A stretch of DNA of 64,000 nucleotides from contig MQVO02000020.1 in NCBI GenBank assembly GCA_001986395.2, positions 62,001 to 126,000 of the forward strand, read 5' to 3'. Of this stretch, positions 10,361 to 21,854 are shown one piece after another. The notes below the pieces were generated by a model that saw only the letters and a list, made by a program, of their open reading frames with translations, ran no database searches and was not told the DNA's origin. Both the position numbers and the translations under genes were made by a program. This DNA comes from Irpex lacteus (Eukaryota > Basidiomycota > Agaricomycetes > Polyporales > Irpicaceae). Position 1 is the stretch's first letter, and each line of letters begins with the position of its first letter.

Positions 10361-13300
10361 ATGTCTGGCACCGAGCCGACTGATGCAGAGCTGAAGAGGG
10401 GAGCCTGGGGTGAGTCTGTAACACATCGTTAGAAGTACATCGTGTTCAAACCCCTCGCGTAGTGTCTGCAACGGTACCTCCTGCATACGCAAACGACCCG
10501 AAGTTCAAGAAGTATACGCAGCAGGTGGAGAAATGTCTCAGCTCGTTTGATAGCGTGCATGAATGGGCGGACTTCATCTCGTTCTTGAAGCAACTACTGA
10601 AGGTGCGCTGCCTCGAGGGCTGTTGTGTCCCCCGACTCATCTTGATACCACGACTATAGACATTCCAAGCCTACATGCAATTCAAGGAAATCCCTCGCAA
10701 AGTTATTGTCGCGAAGCGGTTATCTCAGTGTCTGAACCCCGCGTTACCTACTGGTGTTCACCAGCGAGCTTTGGACGTCTACGCCCACATATTAGCTGTT
10801 CTCGGGGTACGTATAGCTGTAAACAATGCTTCACGACTGTACTGACAGTCTATCTTGCTAGTCCGAAGGACTTACTCGCGATCTCGCCCTATGGTCGTCG
10901 GGGCTGTTTCCGTTCTTCGAATATGCCGCTACTTCGGTCAAGGTAAGCTGATCTACTGGTATACTGACATTATCTGACATTGTGCAATAGCCCGTATTAT
11001 TGAACCTATTCGACACACACTATCTACCCCTCCAAGCCGGTCTACGGCCAGTCATGAAATCGTTCATCCTTGCCCTACTGCCTGGACTTGAAGAGGAAAC
11101 AGGGGAATTCTTCGACAAGGTGAGATTCGTTCGTCTAAATTTACGTATGAAATGGCAAATTATAACATGGCGATATATAGGTTATGGGGCTTCTTGACCG
11201 TCTTTCTGGAACCGTAGCGCCATCTTTCCTCTTCCAAAATATTTGGTTGATCATGCTAACCTCGCCATCGGCTCGCGGAACGTCGCTGAATTTTCTGGCA
11301 CGAAGGCTTCCTCGACTGAAAGCTGATGAAGGTTTGAACCATTTCTTCCCGTGTTTGCCTCGGATGCTTATACGACATTTAGATATCACGACTATCGTGG
11401 GTCGTGACGTAGGGCTGATGATCAGGGCAATATCCGCTGCCCTTGAAGATGACGATTCCCTCGTACGTCGAAGCGCGTTGGATATTCTACTACAGTCGTT
11501 ACCAGTGGACAGTACGGCAGTAAAGAAGGCCTCGCTCGAAGATCGCGCCATTCTCATGCGTGCTGCTACAAGTGTAGTCCTACGAAGAGATCTTGCTCTG
11601 AACCGTAGGCTTTATACTTGGCTACTGGGTACAGAAGAAACTAGTCAACAGCAAGTGGCTTATCTCAAAACTAATGCCCTCGGTTTACTTACGTCTACTC
11701 TGAAGGTGAGTCCTAACTGGGAAATACTCAAGCATTGATATATGTGTCTAAAGGCCGCGAGCAGGAAGAGATGTTCAAGCCTTCAACGGAGTACTCTCCA
11801 TCACGCCCATTCAAGATCTTCATCTCTTTGCTGGACAAGGACGAGATTGGGGTGCCACTTACGGAGAACTTGGTGTTCGACGCTTTCAGAGCACTGAAAA
11901 AGAGCATCGAATCTGAATCTGATCAGGGTGAAGAGGTGAATAACCCGTTATATTTACTGACATCCTCGCTCAATATGGTATTTGTAGATGAAGATAACAG
12001 CCAGTACGCTGTATGAGGCGGTCGAGCCTCATGCACTGTGGAAAGAGCTGTTGAATGCCGTGTTGTCAGATATCCTATCTGAGCAAGGTAACCAGCAGGT
12101 GTGTGATGTGATTGGAACGTGGCCTCCGTTGGCATTCTGAACACTCTGTTTAGGGACTTCAAATGGTCCGGTACGTTCTCGCTACGCACCACACGCCTGA
12201 CGAAGAGATGGAAGCCCTTCATCTACCGATTGTCTTCGTAGCAATCCTGGAAGCATTGAATGTGAGGCCTTGATTGTTGATATGAGGTACAATATCTAAC
12301 AATAAGTATGCTATGTTCTGATTCCAACAGCGGAATATTAAGCGACTGGTGGAAGTTTCTACGCGAGAAGCTTTGTCATTGCTACTGGAACTCTGGCGAC
12401 ATCTTCGACTCGCCTACTTGAAAGAGCGACCCCGAATTAGCGGAGAGGCCAATGAGAAGGAAGCACTTGGACCATTATCCTACGCATGCCTGTTCTACGA
12501 GCTTCCCTATAAGCCGGAACCTGCAGAATCCCTTGCTTCCTCTAGTCCTCCTATAGTCGCGGCATTTGAAGAACTCATTCGCCTGTCCTCGACATTAGCA
12601 CAAACATTATCGGCATCACAGTCTCAAACTCCCATTACACGAGACTCCCTGGTCCAGTCACTCCGGTTACTGACAGCCTTCGTGGAACAACTACACACTG
12701 TCCCCGGCCTCGACCTGACCGTCACATGGGCTCCGTCCGAGTGGCTAGCTGCGATGCTTCGTTGTCTTGAGAGCAAGGTATTTATTACCTGTATATGCAA
12801 CGGAATAGAGGAAATGACCAATACAGAACTCATCGTTTTCAGTCGTGGACAACGTCATTTCAACCTCGCTAAAGTTACAGAGTGCTATGCCACTCAAGCC
12901 CACAGTCAAGGTTGATCAAAGGCAGACCATGGCAACATTCACGAATTCTGTAAGTCAGTATTGGTCTTTCTATGACATAGCCAACTCAGCGATTCGTCGT
13001 TAGCTGTTAGATTATCTTCGCCCGCCATGGGCATCGTACCACGTTCGTGCAGTCAGCCTTATATGGCAGCTCGAGAACAGCGCGCGACATCCACAGGTCG
13101 TATCAGTGATTTCTCAAAGCCTCACCTGTAGAGATTCACGACGGATGCGAGAAGCGTGTGATGCGTTTGGCGTCCTGTGGCGACTCACAGGTATGGGTCT
13201 TCGTTAAGTTTGGTTGTACACACTACTGATTATGGTGTAGAGGATTCCCTACTACCTGGTCTGAGATTGAAGATTCCCATGATGATAGTCCTTGACACGT

Positions 13301-16300
13301 TGAGGAGCGACGACCCTAACCTGCGTCGTATTGGCGAGACTTGGATGCGATGCAGCCTGAAGTCCTATCTCAGGTAGGTCAACCTCGCATTTGGAATCCA
13401 AAAAACTCTCACACGTTCCAACAGAGTTCTGGATCCTCTATTATACGACCTTTGTGACCCTACCATACTCCGGACGCAAGCGTCGCTACAGTTGAATGGC
13501 AGACAGGTACAAGGGTTCTCCTATCTGAAGCCATTCGATCAGCGCTATGTCGTACACGTGCTCGGGGTTCTACTCTCGGTTGTAAAGTTTGGAGGACAAG
13601 GATTTACCAAGATTACTCGCTCAACCCCAATAAGCCGATCGATTTTCTCAGGGCTTATTGATAGGACCAGAGATTGTGAGTATTCGAGAATCAGATGAGA
13701 GATAGTACTCATTTACTGTCAGTCGGTAGTAGTGTCAACGAGGCACGTATATGGACGTTCTTGTGACAGTTTTGATCCGGTAGGTAGATACTGTCCTTCG
13801 AATCATCATTATACTAATGACTGGATAGATATCTTCAGTCGGAACCTACTACGCAGCTAGTCCAAGCGTTGGGTCCTTTCAACGAGTCTTTGCAATCAGC
13901 GGCGGTTGATCTCCTGCAAACACTTGTCGCTCGCGGGGAAATTGACACAATCGCTCTGCAAAGCGTGGAATCAGTTGTGGTCAGCAAACTGTTTGCATGC
14001 ATCCATACCGGCCGACTTGATCTACAAAACAAACTCCTCCACTTGTTGCATTCAACGATATCCGCACTCCATGGGCTGCTGGACGCTGAGATTCAGAGAT
14101 CAAGCACGATACCGCAAGGTGAACAGGGCACGGACGGTCCGAGGCCTCAAGCACCATCTGTATCTTATTCCGTCAACCCACTACTCATACAAACATTGAT
14201 TGACGGTATCTCGATCGCCTCCAACCGGCCGATTATCCAGCATTGGCTGGATTTCATTCTTATGACCATCCCCCAGTTTCACGAAATGCTACAACCGGCG
14301 ATCCTTCCTCTCAACGAATGCGTATGCAAGCAGCTTAAGTCTGCACTATACGAAATCACTTCCGCTTCCCAGGCCTCAGCGAGATCCACAGATGTTACGG
14401 CGTACACCACGGATGCGGACTTTGTCATGTTTCTGAATGCCATCGAGCGACTGGTACTGCTCAGCCTATCGCATCATCAACATTCTAGTTCCATTGAAGA
14501 TGACAGTATGAATGACAAACCCAACCAGGAGAGCAGTGGGCTTTTCGGATACATGTCGAACGTATTCAGTTCTGACGCGGCCGCTATGTCCGCCGAGGAT
14601 CAGGTACCAGTGAGTGGTTGACTCTATTAGACAACTCAGCTCGGTACGAATTCATTTAGGTCAAGTTCACAGATAATCGCGGTCTTTATGAGGCAATACG
14701 TGTTTTGTATGCTGTGTGGGATCAACTCGTCATCCCATCGCCTCCAAACTGGGATTCTCAAGAAGAGTCTTTGACTTTGATTTTCGGACGCACAAGAACT
14801 CGATGTCGTCGGGTGCTCGAGCATTTGTTTCGTGCGCATCCGCTTGAAGTACTGGAATCCTCCGTAGACTGTTGGAGTCGCACGAAAAAGGTACTCATTT
14901 ATCTTACCAATGAAACCATATGCTGATGATTTGACTACAGCCAGACGATTCCTCTGCTTTTGACCTCATTGATGTCCTGACATCTAGTGCTCAAACTGTT
15001 GTCGCTATGCTGTGCGACTGCATCTTGCTTCGTAGTCCAGGAATATCCGATCGACCAAGGCGGCATACACCATGTCCTACTCTGTGGGTCTCACCTCTGA
15101 CGCATTGCGCAATGACTAACGCGTGAGGTAGCTCTGATACAACTCTGTTTGATTTTCTCGAGCAATATCTTAGCAGACTAGAAGGACCATTAGCTGTGCA
15201 GGTCTGGTCTCGACTCGTACAACTATGCAAGGATTTCACTGGAACCTCTCGAGAATTCAAGCCCCAAGCGTTCAATTCTCTACGGTTAGAAATCATTTTG
15301 CACTCATATCGCTGTGTCTTCATACTTTCGCAGATGTTTCGTCATATTGGCCGATAAGCTGGTGCAAACTCAAGTTGTGGAGGACAAAAGAGTCCGAAAG
15401 GAGCTTCAGGTTCGTCACCACATGCTTGCCATTACTTACTTTACTGATGATCATCCTCACTAGGATACGTTCATGAAACTTGTTGATGCCACTTTGCTTG
15501 CCGTACGGTCAAATGACTCAAGTAGTTGGATTCGACGGGGACAACTCGCCAATGGGACTGGGAGAGAGTCACCGATACCACGACGTAAGCCATTTGTGAC
15601 ATATCCGAGTACTGTTAGTGACTGTTTACAGCTCGGTCTACGTTGGGAATTGACGAGAAGATGAATACAAGCTCAAGCTCGCTCGTAGAAGGCGCGAAGT
15701 CTTCCGCCAGCTTGGATATCGCTGATCAAGTCAACTCGTACCTCGCGTCCGACGTCATTCCTAATATACGAAAATTCCTCGTGGAAGGCGACAAGGTCGC
15801 AGCAACATGCACCAGTATCATCAGCACCGTTGTGACTCCCGCTTTGAAGAGTCGTGCGAAGCCGCTCGATGTTGACTCGTCCGTTCTAGCAGTCTTGCGC
15901 GAAACTACACGAATACCTGCGGCGATCAGAGCATGGCGAGTTCCGATCGTCGATATGCTAAACGACAATCGATGCTTCAACTCGTCTCCAAGCGCAGGGA
16001 AGGAATGGAAGCAATTGGTGAAGCTACTTTACGAAACCGATAAAACTGCGATAACAGAGCTATTAGGTGAATAATGTCGTAAATCATCAAAGACGTTTCT
16101 GACAATATGTTTGTAATTTAGGTCGTATAACAACAGCACCCTCGGCCAATATCTTCGCCAACAAGGAGTATGAGATGCTCTTACGATCATTGAACCTTCG
16201 CCGACTGGCCTACGTCTTGTTCACGGGTGAGAAGAACCAGTTTCTCATCCAGCTTCCAACAATCCAGGAGAAGCTGGTGGATACCCTGCGCAACGTCACT

Positions 16301-17034
16301 GCACCTATCGTGCAAAGTGAAGTCTACCTTTGCGTACGGATTCTGCTGTGCCGTCTGTCACCGCATAATCTATCAAGTTTCTGGCCAGTGATTTTGACGG
16401 AGCTGGTGAGTCAACATTACATAGATTGTATCATGACTCCCCTAACAAGTGTGTAGTATCGCGTGTTTGAACAAATACTTGTATCTCTGCCATCCGACGG
16501 AGTAGAGGAATTGGGTCTCATACTGGCAGCCTCGAAGCTTCTCGACCTGCTGCTCGTTCTCCAGACGGAGGAGTTCCAAGTGTAGGCCATTCGGATGATT
16601 TCGACACCCACTGTTACTCACAATATTATCATAGTCACCAGTGGATTTTCATCACCGACACCGTCGATGCCATCTATCCTCCAGATCGTTGGATACCGAC
16701 TGCACTTCTCGATCGTCTTGCCGAAGTTGTAGGAGCTTTACCGAGCGAAGCAGTAAGTCTCATCCCTCCGAACACCAGAATACTATCTCACTACTTCTAA
16801 TAGACTGGCAAGCACGCGCAACACGCCCCAGTAGAGACTCCCTTGACAGACATGAGACCTATGAGGCGACCTTTGTTACAGTCGATTCGTCAAATTGACA
16901 GCATACGTGATTTGGTGCCTTTCTTCTCTCAAGTCAGCATCACTTCGTATGAGAGTGTATACAATAGCGGAGGTATTGTTGACTGGGACACTGTAGAGGA
17001 TGGGCTGTATCAGGATATGTTCGATGGACGGTAG
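10361..17034 (+). CDS. DOP1: Dopey family protein Dop1
   Basis: Dop1 is a large peripheral protein that works with Mon2 and a flippase (Neo1) in endosome-Golgi traffic. Exon 1 (10361-10409) encodes MSGTEPTDAELKRGAW; splicing to 10463 gives VSATVPPAYANDPKFKKY, so the start codon is not in the main reading frame block. The Dopey_N hallmark follows: KYTQQVEKCLSSFDSVHEWADF, FKEIPRKVIVAKRLSQCLNP, LPTGVHQRALDVYAHIL, LALWSSGLFPFFEYA and GLRPVMKSFILALLPGLEE. The middle and C-terminal parts are long helical exons (11184-11738, 12349-12780, 13835-14605, 15640-16070) and the last exon ends LYQDMFDGR. I estimate roughly 1,700 residues after removing introns, close to the yeast protein. I did not resolve every splice site in 12,000-15,700. 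Confidence 0.93.
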
Positions 17035-17247
17035 TACCCTGTGTTGTTTTACTTGCTTTCATATTATATCGATACCCTGCAATCATTGTACTGAACTCAA
17101 TACATCACGCCGAACCTCATGTGAGAGGAAGATGAGCTCATGACAAACGAGATGACCATGCTATACATAGATATAACGAAAGATACGAGGAAGAGCAAGG
17201 ACAGTGAACGACAGATATCCAATAAAACGGCATTCGACACTGACAGT

Positions 17248-18603
17248 CTAGAAGTCACCCCAGGCACGGCGGAACTTATACTGCATACGGTCCTAAGCCA
17301 TCAGTATTTATATACATAGATTAGAATAAAGAAGTTAGGAACAGTACCTTGTATGGCAGATTCTTCTTCTTCAGCTTGTCGTTGACGCCTCGCGGGGCTT
17401 TGTAACCAGCTTCACCCTCGCCGTAGGCTTCATTGTCGTGCTCCTCACTTGAGGCTTTCGCCTTCTTGAACCGTTCAATAGGATCCTCTTTCGACGGATC
17501 AGCTTTACGCGTTGGCTTTGTATACGCAGCAGTGTTGGTGTCTCCGGGGATGTGTTCTCCACCGAAGGAGTCATCCTTAGGCTCTGTGTCCTCGCCCTCT
17601 GATGCAGGTTCTGAAGGAGGGGCAACATACTCATGCTGCTTGAGGGCCTCTTCTACGGAGATTCCTTGATATTTCGCTTCCTTCTCTGCCTCCTTACGCT
17701 CGATGGCCTCATGATGTGCAAAGTGCTCGATATCCTCAGGGTGGTTGTAAGACTCGTCGGTCTGAGTCTCGGGCGTTGAGTGGAACTGCTCTGTTCGTGA
17801 GAATGTAGTGTTCAACTCCGGAATGTGTCCAATGTAAACGTGTGACTAACCTTCGTGATGCAGGAAGAATTCTAGACAATGGACATTAGTTTACAAGTTG
17901 CTTGGAAAGCATGTTAATTCTACTTACCACTCTCGATATCGTAATGGTGACCCTCAGCACCTAGATCATCGAAGTTTGGCAGTCCGTCAAGCCCAACCGC
18001 TTGTAGCTCCTCCAGAGAGATTTTGCCATCTGCATCCTTGTCCATAAGAGAAAGTACAGTGTCCACAATATGGTCCGCCTTCTTCTGGTGCTCGATATCA
18101 TCCTGCGGCATAAGACGGGACGAATAAGCCACACATTCGGTACTGAGCAGTGTTGGTCATGGGAGACGTACCTTGGACTTCTTCTGAGAATATATGTGGT
18201 GCACACCATACACCGCTTCTATCTCGTCTCTTTCCCACACCTTGTTCCTGTGTTTGTGTGCCTATGAGCAAAGTGTGCACTCAAGGATGGCTAGAAGCGC
18301 ACCGGTTGAGATCGTGAAGGTGGAAGAATGATTCCAGGTCAAAGCTATCACTATGGGCCAGTCAGACACCAGATAAGTTTAAAGATTTTAGGCATGACAT
18401 ACATGTGGTGCTCCGTGGACATCTACATTATCAAAGTAAAGAATTTGTTAGACGTCGGAAGCTGATTACAATGAGTTAACACCTACATGTCTCTGCGCGT
18501 ACTGCTGCACCGTCTCGCCAGGTAGCTTTCCGCTACCATGGTCACCATGTGCACGAGCAAGGTGAACACCAGATGCCAGGAGTATACCGGCCAGAAGTTG
18601 CAT
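17248..18603 (-). CDS. Secreted/ER EF-hand protein, nucleobindin/Ssp120-like
   Basis: A signal peptide MQLLAGILLASGVHLARA is followed by HGDHGSGKLPGETVQQYAQRH. A 20-nt micro-exon (18422-18403) restores MSTEHHIDSFDLESFFHLHD, the first half of the fungal Ssp120/nucleobindin EF-hand pattern. EIEAVYGVHHIYSQKKSK then leads to HQKKADHIVDTVLSLMDKDA with the clear EF-hand loop DKDADGKISLEE. Downstream are EFFLHHEEL and a conserved HNPED-like segment (DESYNHPEDIEHFAHHEAIE), then a low-complexity Glu/Lys-rich tail ending PYKDRMQYKFRRAWGDF with its stop at 17248-17250. Yeast Ssp120 acts with the cargo receptor pair Emp46/47 in the early secretory pathway; a similar ER/Golgi calcium-binding role is inferred. 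An upstream in-frame ATG at 18729 exists, but starting at 18603 puts the signal peptide first. Confidence 0.87.
18403..18422 (-). other. 20-nt micro-exon of the Ssp120-like gene
   Basis: On the minus strand the 20 nt between TAG (acceptor) and GTATGTC (donor) encode the MSTEHHI junction. Skipping it would break the frame and lose the conserved HM-x3-HHI segment. Confidence 0.7.
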
Positions 18604-19506
18604 TGCTCTCGTAGACGATGTTGAGGACAGTGAGAGGGGTGTGAAGGTCGGCGAACAAGAACCTGAGCTCGGCCTGAGCCACCATAGACACGTCGCGACC
18701 AATGATGTCGGCATCCTCCGGATATCCATATATGGCAGGTGTCTAGGAACTATCCGGCGAGCTTAGAATGCATACACATGTCATATATCTCATCTGAATT
18801 TACACAGCTCCCCAGGGCTCTACAGTCAGGTTGATAGTCAACCTATGTGATTATACAAGTCTATCCGTGGTAACATTCTTCTACTGTACCCGGGAATAAC
18901 GTCGGTAATCCAACAAGCGCTACTTATCACGTCGCAATTTGAGCGCTTTCATGCGTCCTCTCCTCTGTTCTCCCCACCACTGCCAGGCAAAATCTGACAA
19001 TGATTATTGGCTATGCTGAACCGGTCTGTCAGACAGACAGCTTCCGGTAAGAGCTACACTACTGGTGTCGTCTCTGCTTATCTATTACGCCGTCTCATGT
19101 CACTTCTTCTATCTGTTGCGACGGTACGCATCGGAATGCTTTCGTGATTCTTGCACAGTTGGTTAATCGAATCACAGCGCAGAAGGCCAGAGCTTATTCA
19201 TTTATACAATGAAAGGTCTGATGACGCTTTGCTTCTATCCTGTAACTTCACATTCTGATACCTCTACCACGTGGTAGTTCCAGGTAACGCAATCGAGTGC
19301 TCTCATTCGTAATGAGCGCAATCCACTACGACGCTGTTCAAAGTGCATCTCACGCTGTGTACTGCGATATGCAGCCTGTACTCTCTCACCGAAATGCTAC
19401 CGGTATAAGAGTAGAGAGTAGAAGGGTGGCTTCGAATGAGTTCTCAGTTTGCTTCTGTGAAGCTGCGACCCCTTCGAGTCTTCCTCTTCCTCTCTTCTGA
19501 GCCGGT
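18604..19506. other. Divergent 0.9-kb promoter region (Ssp120-like / MFS transporter)
   Basis: No gene is visible in 903 bp. It holds the palindromic E-box at 19264-19277 and a CTGTC-rich imperfect inverted repeat near 19020-19048. Short open frames such as 19297-19500 have no motif or homology that I recognise. Confidence 0.5.
19264..19277. promoter_or_regulatory. 14-bp perfect palindrome containing CACGTG (E-box)
   Basis: CTACCACGTGGTAG is its own reverse complement. It lies 230 bp upstream of the MFS transporter start. CACGTG is the core site of bHLH (Cbf1/Pho4-type) and some bZIP factors; which one would bind is unknown. Confidence 0.4.
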
Positions 19507-21854
19507 ATGACGACCGTTCTGCTCAACTACCGAGCGAAGGATCTCGACGATTCATCGTCAGATAAGTTCATTGACGCCGAAGGTGTGCTAGATTCCAAAG
19601 TAATCGTCGAGGACGTCCCTCCGCTAGGCGCACCCATATCCGATGATGGCGGGCGACGGCCGTTTTGGAAGAGAAGGAAACTTGACGGGGACGAAATCGC
19701 TACTCAGCCCTCCGTGTTCGATGACCCGACAACGCTTGAGGCGTACCGACCACCAACCAAGTACGAGAACTATCATCGATTCGACCCGCTTTTCCGATGG
19801 ACATGGAAGGAGGAGTTCGTAAGTACTGCCGCCCCTTGCCATAATGTTTTGAAGTAATGTTGCTGGTTGTGAAGGCTGTTGTGCGCAAGATCGATGTTCG
19901 GATAATGTTCTGGGCTTGGATCATGTTCTTCAGCTTGGACTTGGATCGGTCCAACATTTCCCAGGCCAACACGGACAATTTCTTGGAGGATTTGCATATG
20001 AACACTAACGACTTCAACCTTGGGAACACTTTGTTCAAGGTAATCATTTTTTTGCAACAGTCTGTCAGTGTGCCGCATGGAGTTGATACACCCCACAGTT
20101 ATGTTTCTTGATCGCTGAGCTACCGTCACAGCTTGTATCTAAGCGTATAGGTGCGTTCATATTCTGCCAACTGAATGCATTGCTTTGTTAAATTCGCGTG
20201 ACAGGCCCCGATCGTTGGATCCCTACTCAGGTGAGCTGCAGAATCTGAGTAATCTCTTGCGATACTGATGTTCTTCCCGTCATAGATGATTCTATGGAGC
20301 ATCGTGTCACTTTCACAGTTCTGGCTCAAGGGTCGTTCGTCATTCCTTGCCACAAGGTACATATTACTCATCTATTATGTTGCACCAGTCCATTGATGTG
20401 CATTGTAGGTGTCTCCTTGGATTCCTGCAAGGGGGCTTTATCCCCGACGTCATCCTCTACCTATCCTACTTCTACACCAAGAACGAGCTCCCTATTCGCC
20501 TGGCCTGGTTCTGGGTGTCGAATCTAATGTCGCATCTCGTCGGTGCTTTCACAGCGACTGGTATATTGAAGCTTCGTGGTGTTCACGGAGTTGCGGGATG
20601 GAGATATCTGTTTCTCATTGAGGGCGGCTTGACTGCTTTTGCGGGTATCCTGTCATTCTTCCTCATGCCCCCTGGTCCTACTCAGACGAAGGCTTTATGG
20701 CGGCCGAATGGTTGGTTCAATGAACGGTACTACGCTTGATATTGTGATATGCCGTGACAGTTACTGACATGCTTTCATTCTAGCGAAGAGAAGATTATTG
20801 TGAACAGGTGAGTGTGTTGGTAATACGCACGGCATATCTATTTCTAATGCTATTATCGCAGGGTTCTGCGTGATGACCCATCAAAATCAGGAATGCATAA
20901 CCGACAAGGTCTTACCTTCAAGAATCTCTATGATCTGATACTGGACTGGAGGCTCTGGCCGATCTACTTCCTTGGCCTCACCTTCCAAAGTGCGCATATA
21001 TCCCTCTACTTGGCATGCAGCTATACTAACTGTTCTGTCTTCTTTCAGTCCCTACCGGCCCTCCACAGACCTATCTTACCCTGTCCCTCCGCAACCTAGG
21101 CTTCAACACGACCATGTCCAATCTCTTATCTGTTCCCTCCATCGCACTCGGTACCATCACCTTGCTCATCTCTTGTTACTTAAGCGAGGCTATCGATAGC
21201 CGGATTGGTGCTATAGTGGCCCTCCAGATTTGGGCGCTGCCTTTGCTCATCGCGCTGTCCACCTTCACAAAGGAGACGTCCCAATGGGTCTACTTTGCTG
21301 TCGTCACGTTGATCGCGGGTGCTCCAGACACTCATCCTGTGCAAGTGGCTTGGGCATCAACGAACTCGTACAGTGTTGGTGGTAGGACCGTGTCAGCCTC
21401 GTTATATAATATGTTTTGCCAGGCTGGAGGCATAATTTCCGTAAGTCGTAACCTGTAGCCACTCCGATGCAACAACATAGTACTGATGACCTTTCCATTA
21501 GTCCAACATATATCGCAATGACGACAAGCCTCTCTGTGAGATAATCTATAAAGTCAGTCTCCTTCATTGCTAACAGAACCTGTACTAGACCATCGCGGCA
21601 ACCGTATTCTAATCGGTATCAACGTCCTCAACATAATCTTATATGCTTTGACCTGGGTATTCTACCGCACCATCAACAAACGCAGAGATAGGATCTGGAA
21701 GTCAATGACGCCAGAGGTATGCAACGTCATGGTCGAGCTTCTTCTTCGGCAAGGTTGTCTCATTGACAGTGCATCTTGCCAGGAACAACAAGAATATCTG
21801 GATACTACGAAGGACAAGGGGAATCAGAAGCTCAACTTCAGGTTCTCGTATTAG
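19507..21854 (+). CDS. MFS transporter, anion:cation symporter (Dal5/allantoate permease) family
   Basis: This is a 12-TM plasma-membrane symporter of the fungal ACS family, which imports small organic anions such as allantoate, ureidosuccinate, nicotinate or vitamins. A hydrophilic N-terminus of about 100 residues (MTTVLLNYRAKDLDDSSSDK...) precedes VVRKIDVRIMFWAWIMFFSL and the family motif LDLDRSNISQANTDNFLEDL. Next come [70 protein letters not shown] and GWRYLFLIEGGLTAF, all ACS hallmarks. The second half has WPIYFLGLTFQVPTGPPQTYLTL, PVQVAWASTNSYSVGGRTVSASL and a C-terminal EEQQEYLDTTKDKGN tail like that of Dal5 relatives. There are many short introns. Substrate cannot be read from sequence. 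A bHLH-type palindrome lies upstream. Confidence 0.9.
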
